Assembly: GCA_947472765.1 (NCBI GenBank)
Contig: CANJCM010000001.1
Location: forward strand, 80,601 to 144,600
Source: Opitutia bacterium
Lineage (GTDB): Bacteria; Verrucomicrobiota; Verrucomicrobiia; Opitutales; Opitutaceae
Direction of reading: 5' to 3'
DNA: 64,000 nucleotides
In this document: positions 39,096-47,877 of the stretch, one piece after another
Layout: each line of letters opens with the position of its first letter
Position numbering within the stretch: position 1 is the stretch's first letter
Notes under the pieces: model-generated
Databases searched by the model: none
Told to the model about the DNA's origin: nothing
Seen by the model: the letters and a program-made list of their open reading frames with translations, nothing else
Made by a program: the position numbers and the translations under genes

Positions 39096-40115
39096 ATGCC
39101 GCGCCGTCCGCAGGTCGTTAACGTCGACTGCAATTTCGCCTACGACACCGAACGCCGCCAAATCGAGGCGGCCGGTGGGGAACTCGTATTGCAGCGGGCC
39201 AAGACCGAGGACGAAATCATCGCCACCTGCGCGGAGGCGACGGTGGTCCTCCTCGAGTTTCCGAACACGCCGTTCACGCCGCGCGTGATCGCCGCCCTGC
39301 CGGAGTGTCGCGCCATTATTCGTTATGGTGTCGGCATCGAGAGCGTCGATCAGCCCGAAGCCACCCGGCGCGGGGTCGTCGTGGCCAACACGGCCGACTT
39401 CTGCACCGAGGAGGTTTCCGACCACGCCGCCGCGCTGCTGCTCGCGAGTGCCCGCCGCATTGCGTGGTTCGATCGCAAGGTGCGTTCCGGCAGTTGGAAC
39501 GACTTCAAGATTACGCCTCCGCTCCGCCGCGTAAGCGCCATGACCCTTGGCCTCGTCGGCTGGGGTCGCATCGCGCAGGCCGTCGCCCGCAAGATGCAGG
39601 GCTTCGGCATGAGGATTCTCGCCACGGATCCGTTCGTCCGCTCGCTGCCCCCCGGCTCGACCGTCGAACTGGTCAGCATGGAGCGACTGCTGGCGGAGTC
39701 GGATTTGGTTTCGCTGCATGTGCCACTGGCGGCCGAGACCAAGCACCTGATTGGCGACGCGGCGCTGCGCCTGATGAAGCCGACCGCTTTCCTGGTGAAC
39801 ACGAGCCGCGGCGGCGTGGTGGACCAGGCGGCACTCGTGCGCGCGCTGCAGGAGAACCGGATCGGCGGCGCTTCCCTGGACGTTTTCGAAGAGGAGCCGT
39901 TGCCCGCCGCGAGTCCCCTGCGGAATCTCGAGCAGGTGACAATGACGCCGCATTACGCCGCCTCCTCGCAGGATTCGATGGCGCACCTTCACCGCACCGT
40001 CGCTGACTCCATCGAGGCCGTGTTGCGCGGCTACTGGCCGCCCTTCCCCGTCAACCCCGGGGTGATTCCGCGCTCGCCCCTTCGCCCCTGGTCTGAATTT
40101 CGCCGGCTTGGTTGA
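39096..40115 (+). CDS. D-2-hydroxyacid dehydrogenase (PGDH-like)
   Basis: LGLVGWGRIAQAVARKMQGFGMRILATDP, LVSLHVPLAAETKHLIG, FLVNTSRGGVVDQAALVRAL, DVFEEEPLP. Confidence 0.94.
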   Translation: MPRRPQVVNVDCNFAYDTERRQIEAAGGELVLQRAKTEDEIIATCAEATVVLLEFPNTPFTPRVIAALPECRAIIRYGVGIESVDQPEATRRGVVVANTADFCTEEVSDHAAALLLASARRIAWFDRKVRSGSWNDFKITPPLRRVSAMTLGLVGWGRIAQAVARKMQGFGMRILATDPFVRSLPPGSTVELVSMERLLAESDLVSLHVPLAAETKHLIGDAALRLMKPTAFLVNTSRGGVVDQAALVRALQENRIGGASLDVFEEEPLPAASPLRNLEQVTMTPHYAASSQDSMAHLHRTVADSIEAVLRGYWPPFPVNPGVIPRSPLRPWSEFRRLG

Positions 40116-40183
40116 GGCGCCAGACGCCTGACCGGCCTTCTTCCTCGTCTCCGCGTGGTGCCCGGCTCGTCCGTGCTTCCGAA

Positions 40184-41794
40184 ATGATTTCATTCCTAGC
40201 TGCCGTCGCTGTCCCGGCGACCCAACACCGCTTTGGGTCGCTCGATCTCGTCATCGTCGTTTTCTGCGCCTTCATGCTGCTCGGCGTCGGGCTCTTCTTT
40301 GCGCGACGCCAGAAAACGACCGAGCAGTACTTCGTCGCGGGGCGGAACCGCCATCCGGTCGTCGCTGGCATTTCCCTCTTTGCCGCGCTCTTCACGATTA
40401 TCGCCTACATCGGCGTGCCGGGCGAAATCGTGCAGAATGGGCCGATGCTCGTCCTGGGCTCGGTCTGCGCGCTGCCCTTCAGCTACTTCATCATCACCCG
40501 CTTCCTGATTCCGTCGTTCATGCGGATTCCGATCACGAGCGGCTATGAACTGCTCGAGACGCGGCTGGGACGGCCGGTGCGGCTGACCGCCTCGATCACC
40601 TTCATCTGCGTCCGCCTCGTCTGGATGGCCCTGGTGATCTACGCGGCCTCCGGCGTGCTGGTCAACGTGACCGGCTGCGACCGGCAGTGGCTGCCGCTGA
40701 TTGCCGCCGCCATCGGCGCCATCGCGACTTTCTACACTCTCGCGGGCGGCATCGAGGCAGTCATGACCACAGCGCTAATCCAGTTCGCGCTGCTGTTCCT
40801 CGGGGCGGCGCTCACGGTGGGGTTGATCAGCCTCTACGTCGGCGGAATCCGCCCGTGGTGGCCGGATGTGCGTCCGTCGCATTGGATGCCGCAACCGTTC
40901 TTCAGCACCGATCCGGCGGTCCGGCTGACGGCGGTTGGTACGTTCCTTTCCTACTTCATCTCGACTGTATGCGCCGGTGGCTCCGACCAGGTCGCGATTC
41001 AGCGCTATCTCACCACGCGCAACGTCGCCGAAGCGCGGCGCGCGGTCATGTTCGGGCACATCACGACGGGGGTGATCCTCCTCACGCTCGGTTGCGTCGG
41101 CACCGCCCTTCTCGGCTACTTCCGTCTCAATCCGGACCAGCTTCCCGCCGGCATCAATCTCGCCCGCGGCGGCGACGCGCTCTTCCCCTACTTCCTCAGC
41201 CACGGGCTGCCCGCCGGCATTTCCGGACTCGTCGTGGCCGGCCTGTTGACCTCCGCCGTCTCCGGGGTGGCGCCCGGAATCAATTCCATCATCGCCGTCC
41301 TGAATCAGGAAATTATCGAACCCCGCGTCCGCAAGGGCACAACCGCCGAGGGCTCGAAGATGAAGATTGCCCGGCTGCTTTCGCTGTTGATTGGAGCGAT
41401 GATCACGGGAGGCAGCCTGCTGATGAGCCTCGTCGCCGGAAATCTGGTCGAGGTATCGAGCAAGACGGTGAACGTATTTTTCTACCCGATGTTCGGGTTC
41501 TTCTTCCTCGCCCTGTTCGTTCGCTTTGCCAACGGCACCGGCGCCATTCTCGGCGCACTCTACGGGCTCACCACCGCGCTGGTGGTTGGCTACTGGGATG
41601 CGTTGACGGGCATGCCGCGGGTGAGCTTCCAGTGGATCGGTCCCGCCTCGCTCGTCGCGTCCCTGACGGCGGGCTGCCTCTTCAGCCTGCTGCCGCTCAA
41701 AGGAAGCCCGGCGGCCGTGGCATGGAGTGTCCGCATCGGCGCGGTGCTCGCGCTGGCTTTTGCGGTGTCACGGGTGGTCGCTCTGCATCCCTGA
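40184..41794 (+). CDS. Sodium:solute symporter (SSS family), paralog of 36317-37921
   Basis: KTTEQYFVAGRNRHPVVAGISLFAALFTIIAYIGVPGEIVQNGPML, GGSDQVAIQRYLTTRN. Confidence 0.94.
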   Translation: MISFLAAVAVPATQHRFGSLDLVIVVFCAFMLLGVGLFFARRQKTTEQYFVAGRNRHPVVAGISLFAALFTIIAYIGVPGEIVQNGPMLVLGSVCALPFSYFIITRFLIPSFMRIPITSGYELLETRLGRPVRLTASITFICVRLVWMALVIYAASGVLVNVTGCDRQWLPLIAAAIGAIATFYTLAGGIEAVMTTALIQFALLFLGAALTVGLISLYVGGIRPWWPDVRPSHWMPQPFFSTDPAVRLTAVGTFLSYFISTVCAGGSDQVAIQRYLTTRNVAEARRAVMFGHITTGVILLTLGCVGTALLGYFRLNPDQLPAGINLARGGDALFPYFLSHGLPAGISGLVVAGLLTSAVSGVAPGINSIIAVLNQEIIEPRVRKGTTAEGSKMKIARLLSLLIGAMITGGSLLMSLVAGNLVEVSSKTVNVFFYPMFGFFFLALFVRFANGTGAILGALYGLTTALVVGYWDALTGMPRVSFQWIGPASLVASLTAGCLFSLLPLKGSPAAVAWSVRIGAVLALAFAVSRVVALHP

Positions 41795-41815
41795 CCGGAG
41801 CCGGCGCAGCCGGCT

Positions 41816-41874
41816 GGGCGTGGACGAGCCACGCCCCTGCAAGCGGTTCGTAGGGGCGCGCCTCGTGCGCGCCC
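41816..41874. repeat. Composite REP pair (gggcgtggacgagccacgcccctgc ... gtaggggcgcgcctcgtgcgcgccc)
   Basis: Same arrangement as 14961-15026. Confidence 0.85.
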
Positions 41875-41895
41875 GAAAAGTCTTGCCGCTAAACC

Positions 41896-43053
41896 TCAAC
41901 CAGCCGGGGGCGGCTTGAGCCAGGTCCACGGAACCAGACGAATCCGCAGCCGGGACAGATGCGGCAGCGTTCCATTGCTGGCACAGTAGGCCAGCAGCAT
42001 GCCGTCCTTGGTGAAGTGCATCGCGGTGTAACAGTACCAGCCGGTCGGATCGTCCTCGAGCAACTGTCGGGTCGGCCAGGTTTCGCCGCCGTCGGTCGAA
42101 TAGGCGACGACGAGCGGCGTGCGCTTCCTGGGCTGAAAGGTGAACCGCCCGGAGTGGTCGTTATAGACCGCCAGCAGCGTCGAGGAATCGGGGAGACGTT
42201 TGATGCTCGCCGGAGACTCCGGGGAACGCAGCACGGTCGGTTCCGGACGACTCCAGTTGACGCCGCGATCCTGCGAGCGGAACCCGTAATGCGTGCCGAG
42301 ATCCGTGCGAGACCAGGAGAACAACGATCCGTCCTTCAGTTCGACCACGCCCGGCTCCTGCAATCCGGACTTCGTCGCCACCGGCGAAGCCCACCAGGTC
42401 GCAGACTCGTTCCAGGTCGCCCCGTCGTCGTCCGAGTAGTACCAGAGGATGATCGCCCGCGAATCCCACGAGGCCTGTTCGTCCGTCGTCCCGGTTGAGC
42501 GATAATAACTCACCGGCAGGATCAACCGGCCGCTGCTGAGTTGCACGGCACGGTCGTTGTTCAACTCGAAGTAGCCGGGAGCCTGGACCACCAGCTTCGC
42601 GGGTCCCCACGAGGCGCCCTCGTCATTGGAGATTCGGATGTAGGGACGGCAATCGAGCCAGCCATTCTTCTTCGCGAGGTAGAACATCGCGATCTTGCCG
42701 CTCGCGAGTCGCAGGAGGGAAACGCTCATCAGGTTCCGGTTGTCGCCGGTCGGCACCACGATCTCCGGCGCACTCCAGGTGCGGCCGCCGTCGTCCGAAT
42801 ACATCTTCGCCACCGCCGACGGGCTGTCGTCGTGACCGCCGCCATAAAATTGAGAATAGCAGAAGAGGATTCGCCCGGACTTCAGCGTGACAAACGAGCC
42901 TTCCGAACTGCGCGGATGCGCGGCGCTCGGCTCGAAGTCGACAGGAGCCGGCAGCCCGGACTGGGCGCGCCCCAGGCCGGTGACCAAAGGGAAAACAGCC
43001 AGCAGCAACGCCAGCCGGGAAAGGGAGAACCAGTTATTCGCGGGCACGCACAT
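41896..43053 (-). CDS. Sialidase/BNR-repeat exported protein (paralog 1)
   Basis: Asp-boxes SDDGGRTW, SNDEGASW, SDDDGATW, SQDRGVNW, STDGGETW; signal peptide. Confidence 0.88.
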   Translation of the reverse strand: MCVPANNWFSLSRLALLLAVFPLVTGLGRAQSGLPAPVDFEPSAAHPRSSEGSFVTLKSGRILFCYSQFYGGGHDDSPSAVAKMYSDDGGRTWSAPEIVVPTGDNRNLMSVSLLRLASGKIAMFYLAKKNGWLDCRPYIRISNDEGASWGPAKLVVQAPGYFELNNDRAVQLSSGRLILPVSYYRSTGTTDEQASWDSRAIILWYYSDDDGATWNESATWWASPVATKSGLQEPGVVELKDGSLFSWSRTDLGTHYGFRSQDRGVNWSRPEPTVLRSPESPASIKRLPDSSTLLAVYNDHSGRFTFQPRKRTPLVVAYSTDGGETWPTRQLLEDDPTGWYCYTAMHFTKDGMLLAYCASNGTLPHLSRLRIRLVPWTWLKPPPAG

Positions 43054-44989
43054 AAAGGAGGGTCATGGCGGCGCCGACCCGGCTGTCGGCCTGCGCTGCC
43101 TCATCGAGGAGAGGCAGATAATTCGGCAGGCTCGCGGCGGTGGCTTGCGCGAGCAGTCCGTTGCAGGCCTCCCAACGGGCATCCATCGAGCCCTTGGCCA
43201 GTACCTGCTCCAACCCCGTCCGCCACGCCGCACGACGCGCCGGATCTGCATTGAGCGCAAAGGCCGCACTGAGGAGATAGGCCTGCGTGTCGGTGCCCGC
43301 GGGCTCGGCATCGGCGGCCTTGCCCAGCAGTGCGAGGGTCTTCGCGTCGGTCGTCTTCAACCAACGCAAGGCATAGGCCGAGATCGCCCGCATGCGTTCG
43401 GTGGGTGAACTCAGGAGCGCGCCTAGTTTTTCGAGCGCCGCCGTCTCATCGCGCAAGGCAAGCACCCACAGCGCGAGCACCCGCATCGGTTCGGAGGGAC
43501 CGGTCAGTGTCTGGCGCACGCGCTCCAGGACCGGACCGTCCACGCGAACCCGAAGCTTGCCGAGGCTTTCGAGCGCTTGGGAAACATCCGGAGACGCGGG
43601 ATTCACAAAGATCTTTTCAACCTGGGCGACGCAGGCCGCGCGTTCCGCCTTGGTCGGCGAGGTGTTGGCGAGCACCCGCCAGACGCCCACGCGATACGGC
43701 AGCGAATCCGCATTCGGCGCCATCTTCAGGAAGCGCTCGCGCATCGGCAGCGCTTCTCCCGCCACGAGCAGGGCCTCGGCGGCGTGAATCTTGATCCACG
43801 TCTCGTCCTTCGCAAAGACATCGTGAAGGATTGCGCGAGCCCGCGTGGCGAGCGCGTCGTCCGGCGCGGTCAGCCAGGCCAGGTTGACGCGGCGGATCAC
43901 ATGGGACTTTGCCGCGCCGGCACTGATGTCCATGTACGCGAACAGGACCGAATCACCGACGAAGTGAGTCGCGGTGTAACAGTAATCGCTGGTCGGATTG
44001 TTCTCGAGCAGCTTGGCCGTCCGCCAGGTCGTCCCGCCGTCGGAGGAAGTCGCCGCCACAAGCGGAGTCCGGCCGCGGTAGGTCGAATCGAGCAGCGTGA
44101 ACGGGAACTGCCCGGAGTAATCGTTGAACACCGCCAGCAAATCCTTCGTTCCGGGAATGCGCTTGATGCTCGCGGGCGACGCCGGCGAATGCATCGCGAG
44201 CGTGACCGGTGCGCTCCAGGTCAGCCCGGCGTCTTGGGAGCGCATGCCATACTGCCGGCCCTGGTCGGTCCGGGCCCAACTGAAAAGCGATCCGTCCGCC
44301 AGTTCGACCACGCCCGGCTCTTGCAGACCCGTGTCGCTCGCCACCGGCAACGCCCACCAACTCTTCGATTCCGTCCAGGTGGCGCCGTCGTCGTCCGAAT
44401 AGTACCAGAGATCGATGGCGCGGAGATCGACGCTATGCCCGATGCTGCCGGCGCCCTCGCCCATCACCCGATGGTAGCCCAGTGGCATCACCAACCGGCC
44501 CCGGGCGGTCTGGATGATGCGGTCATTGTTGAGGACGTAGTAGCCCGGCGCCGCCACGATGCTCCGCGGCGCGGACCAGGTGGCTCCTTCATCGCTGGAG
44601 ATCCGCAGATACGGGTGACAGTCCATCGTGCCGCGCTTGATCGCGGTGAAGAGGGCAATGCGACCGCTCGCGAGGCGCAGCAGCGACACGCTCATCTCCA
44701 TGGTGCCCGGCTCCGGCGTGAACAGGACCTTGGGCTCGGTCCAGGTCCGGCCCTGATCATCCGACGACATCTGGGCAATCTGGCACGGGCTGAAATCGGA
44801 GGTGCCGCCGACAAACTGGGAAAAGAGAAAGAGGATCCGGCCGGACTTCAGCGTGACAAACGCGCCCTCGGAGTTTCGAGGGTGCTCCGGCGTCGAAGCC
44901 AGAGCGTGGGCCACAACATTGACCGGCTCGGCGGCAACGAGCCGGCTCGCGCACAAGGCGAGACCGACGAGGATAATTTTTTTCAGCAT
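43034..44989 (-). CDS. Sialidase/BNR-repeat protein with C-terminal HEAT-like helical region (paralog 2)
   Basis: N-terminal Asp-boxes (SDDQGRTW, SSDEGATW, SDDDGATW, SQDAGLTW, SSDGGTTW) followed by about 270 aa of helical repeat sequence. Confidence 0.87.
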   Translation of the reverse strand: MLKKIILVGLALCASRLVAAEPVNVVAHALASTPEHPRNSEGAFVTLKSGRILFLFSQFVGGTSDFSPCQIAQMSSDDQGRTWTEPKVLFTPEPGTMEMSVSLLRLASGRIALFTAIKRGTMDCHPYLRISSDEGATWSAPRSIVAAPGYYVLNNDRIIQTARGRLVMPLGYHRVMGEGAGSIGHSVDLRAIDLWYYSDDDGATWTESKSWWALPVASDTGLQEPGVVELADGSLFSWARTDQGRQYGMRSQDAGLTWSAPVTLAMHSPASPASIKRIPGTKDLLAVFNDYSGQFPFTLLDSTYRGRTPLVAATSSDGGTTWRTAKLLENNPTSDYCYTATHFVGDSVLFAYMDISAGAAKSHVIRRVNLAWLTAPDDALATRARAILHDVFAKDETWIKIHAAEALLVAGEALPMRERFLKMAPNADSLPYRVGVWRVLANTSPTKAERAACVAQVEKIFVNPASPDVSQALESLGKLRVRVDGPVLERVRQTLTGPSEPMRVLALWVLALRDETAALEKLGALLSSPTERMRAISAYALRWLKTTDAKTLALLGKAADAEPAGTDTQAYLLSAAFALNADPARRAAWRTGLEQVLAKGSMDARWEACNGLLAQATAASLPNYLPLLDEAAQADSRVGAAMTLLYVRARE

Positions 44990-44996
44990 GGGTGAA

Positions 44997-46196
44997 TCAG
45001 GCTTTCGGAATATTCAACGCCGCCAGCGGAATCCGACGGATCCGGAGCCGGGAGAGATGGCCAAGCTGCTCGTTGCCCGCGACGTAAGCGAGCAGCACTG
45101 CATCGTCGGTGAAGTGAATCGCCGTGTAGCAAAACCAGCCCGTGAGATCGTCCTCGATCACCTGCGGCGCGATCCAGCTTTTCGCACCGTCAGTCGAGAA
45201 CGCCGCCACCAGCGGAGCACGTTGGTTGAGTTTCGAGGGCGCCGGAACGCGGCCGGAATGGTCGTTGTAGATCACCATCAGGGTCTTCGTGCCCGGGACC
45301 TGCTTGATGCTCGCCGGCGAGTTCGGTGACACGAGCGAGGTTGGCAACGGTGCCGTCCAGGTGGCCCCATCGTCCTTCGACGTCATCGCGTATTGGTACC
45401 GCACATCCGTCCGGCACCACGAATAAAGCGATCCGTCGGGCAACTGCACGACGCCCGGCTCCTGCAGTCCGGAGTTGCTGGCCACGGGCAGGCCCCACCA
45501 CGTGGAAGACTCCTTCCAGGTCGCACCTTCGTCGTCGGAATAAATCCACATGGCGATCGCCCGCGAATCCCAAGACGGCCGATCGTCGATCGTGCCGGCG
45601 GTGCGGTGATACCCGAGCGGAATGATGATCCGACCGCTGGTGGTTTGGATGATTCGATCGTTGTTGAGGACAAAGTACCCCGGCGCCGCAAGGACCACGC
45701 GCGGCGCCGACCAGGTCACGCCCTCGTCGGTGGAAATCGACATGACCGGATGACAATCGAGCCACTTGGATCCCTTCACGCCGTGAAAGCGGGCGATCTT
45801 CCCGCTCGCGAGGCGCAGGAACGAGACGCTCATGATGTTCTGGTAGCGGCCGGTGGGCACCACGACGCGGGGCTGGCTCCAGGTTTTCCCCTGATCGTCG
45901 GAGTGGATTTCGGCGATCGCAGAAGGACTGTGGTCGTGCTGGCCTTCGGAAAACTGCGAATAGGAGAAGAGGATTCGCCCCGAGCGCAGCGTGACGAACG
46001 AGCCTTCGGTGTTCCGGGGATGGTCGGGCGTGGGACTGATGTCATAGGGCGGCGGCAGCGCCGGTGCCGCCCGCAGACCCCCGATCAGGCTGAGCCCGAG
46101 AAGCAGCACCGCCAGGCCCCGGACGAGTGGAGCGGTCGTCGCCGCGACCGTCCGACCGATGAGTGACCCTGCGCCCGGACGAGTCTGCGACATCAT
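44997..46196 (-). CDS. Sialidase/BNR-repeat exported protein (paralog 3)
   Basis: Asp-boxes SDDQGKTW, STDEGVTW, SDDEGATW, SKDDGATW; colinear with paralogs 1 and 2. Confidence 0.88.
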   Translation of the reverse strand: MMSQTRPGAGSLIGRTVAATTAPLVRGLAVLLLGLSLIGGLRAAPALPPPYDISPTPDHPRNTEGSFVTLRSGRILFSYSQFSEGQHDHSPSAIAEIHSDDQGKTWSQPRVVVPTGRYQNIMSVSFLRLASGKIARFHGVKGSKWLDCHPVMSISTDEGVTWSAPRVVLAAPGYFVLNNDRIIQTTSGRIIIPLGYHRTAGTIDDRPSWDSRAIAMWIYSDDEGATWKESSTWWGLPVASNSGLQEPGVVQLPDGSLYSWCRTDVRYQYAMTSKDDGATWTAPLPTSLVSPNSPASIKQVPGTKTLMVIYNDHSGRVPAPSKLNQRAPLVAAFSTDGAKSWIAPQVIEDDLTGWFCYTAIHFTDDAVLLAYVAGNEQLGHLSRLRIRRIPLAALNIPKA

Positions 46197-46207
46197 GGAA
46201 AATCATG

Positions 46208-46219
46208 ATGCGATCGCAT
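46208..46219. promoter_or_regulatory. Perfect 12-bp palindrome ATGCGATCGCAT, candidate operator
   Basis: Lies between the divergent sialidase and GntR-type regulator genes. Confidence 0.4.
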
Positions 46220-46273
46220 TTGGTCCTCTAAAGGTTCGACAAGCTATCAAAAAAAGTAACACGTTCCCGCACC

Positions 46274-47392
46274 GTGAAGACCAACCCGTCCGCGCTCTCG
46301 GAATTCCATCGGGCCAGTGTCTCCGACCAGGCCGCCGCCGCCCTGCGTGAATCCATCCTGCAGGGCGCGTGGGGCGAACTCCTCCCCGGCGAGCACGAGC
46401 TGGCACGCCGGCTCGGAGTCAGCCGTCCGACCGTCCGGGCCGCGCTCGCCCGCCTGGCGGAAGACGGTTTCATCACGATCAAGAAGGGCTGCCGTACGCG
46501 CCTCAAGCCCACGCGCCGCAAGAACGTCTTCAGTGCGCCGCCGACCGTTTGCCTCGTGGTCCCCTCGTCGCGGGAGACCCTTGGTTTCATCGGACACCCG
46601 GTGCTGATGGAAATGCGCGCCCGCTTTGCCGAGCAAGGTGTCGGCTGGGAGGAAATCTTCGATCGCACTCTCGGCGGCCGGAATCCCGAGTCCCGCCTCG
46701 CGAGCATGGTCAGCGGACGGAAGCACGTCTGCTGGCTGCTCCTCGGCGCCTCGGCCACGATTCAGCACTGGTTCGCCGAGGCCAAGGTCCCCACCCTTGT
46801 GCTCGGTTCCTGCCATGCCGGCGTCGAACTGCCCTCCGTCGACGTAAACTACTACGCGATTGGCTGGCATGCCGCGGGCAGCCTGGCCAAGCACGGCCAT
46901 CGCCGCGTGGCGCTGGTGTTGCCGCAGCAGCCGCTCGCCGGCGACCTCGCCTGCCTCCGCGGCTTGTCCGAGTACATTCACCGTCGCGAAAAACAGATCT
47001 CCGTCGTCGAGGTCGCGGCCGGTCCCAGTCGCGCCGGACTCCTCGCCAGCCTCGACCACGTCCTGCGCAGCTCGAATCCCGCAACGGCGATTTTTTGCAT
47101 TCACGTCGACCACCTGTTGATGGTCCTCGTCCATCTCCTGCGGACGGGACGCCGCGTGCCGCAGGAGGTCTCCCTCATTTGTCGCGAGACGAGCATCTCA
47201 GTCGACCTCGGCCTGCCGGAAATCACGCGCTATCGCAGCCCCGCCGCGAAACAGGCCCGCCTCGCGGTCCGCATCGCCCAGAGCATGCTCTCCGGTCATC
47301 AGGTGACGACGGAGCCAAATCTGATTCTGCCGGCCTTTGTCGCGGGCGAAACTCTCGCGCAGTCGCGACTGGTGGTGCCGACGAACGCGTGA
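46274..47392 (+). CDS. GntR-type HTH + LacI-type sensor-domain transcriptional regulator
   Basis: wHTH (LRESILQGAWGELLPGEHELARRLGVSRPTVRAALARLAEDGFI) plus periplasmic-binding-like C-terminal domain. Confidence 0.92.
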   Translation: MKTNPSALSEFHRASVSDQAAAALRESILQGAWGELLPGEHELARRLGVSRPTVRAALARLAEDGFITIKKGCRTRLKPTRRKNVFSAPPTVCLVVPSSRETLGFIGHPVLMEMRARFAEQGVGWEEIFDRTLGGRNPESRLASMVSGRKHVCWLLLGASATIQHWFAEAKVPTLVLGSCHAGVELPSVDVNYYAIGWHAAGSLAKHGHRRVALVLPQQPLAGDLACLRGLSEYIHRREKQISVVEVAAGPSRAGLLASLDHVLRSSNPATAIFCIHVDHLLMVLVHLLRTGRRVPQEVSLICRETSISVDLGLPEITRYRSPAAKQARLAVRIAQSMLSGHQVTTEPNLILPAFVAGETLAQSRLVVPTNA

Positions 47393-47487
47393 ACCGCGGT
47401 CGCGTCCCGGCCGGTAAAAACTAAAGGGCGGTGCCGGCTTGGCCGGCTGACCCGGCTCGACCGAGATCCGCCCCTCCCGCCAATTCC

Positions 47488-47877
47488 TTACGTGGTCCTG
47501 GCGACCGCCACGCACTCGATCTCGTAATGGAGCGCGGGCGGCAGGCAGTTCGTAATCGTCGTGCGCGTCGGGAACGGAGCCGAGAAGTACTCGCGATACA
47601 GTTCGTTGTAGCGGCCGACATTCGCGGCATCGCGAATGTAATTTCGCGTCTGAATCACATGTTTCAGGTCGCTTCCGGCCGTCTCGAGGACCTTCCGGAG
47701 ATTCTCCACCGAGCGGCGAAATTCGCCCTCGAAGGTGTCCGCGATGATCTTGCCGGTCGCATCGACCGAGGCCTGGCCGGAGACGAAAATTAGATCGCCC
47801 ACGCGCACAGCCGGGCTGAACGGCAGATGCGAGGTCGGAGTGTCCTTGGCGATGGGATAGGTGACGTTGGTGCTCAT
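47488..47877 (-). CDS. RidA/YjgF family protein
   Basis: PFSPAVRVGDLIFVSGQASVDATGKI, FSAPFPTRTTITNCLPPALHYEIECVAV. Confidence 0.92.
   Translation of the reverse strand: MSTNVTYPIAKDTPTSHLPFSPAVRVGDLIFVSGQASVDATGKIIADTFEGEFRRSVENLRKVLETAGSDLKHVIQTRNYIRDAANVGRYNELYREYFSAPFPTRTTITNCLPPALHYEIECVAVARTT

Noticed and set aside
38376-40193. 605-aa minus-strand ORF
   Set aside because: Antisense to the DapA-like and dehydrogenase genes; compositional shadow
43577-44995. 472-aa plus-strand ORF
   Set aside because: Antisense to the sialidase-HEAT gene
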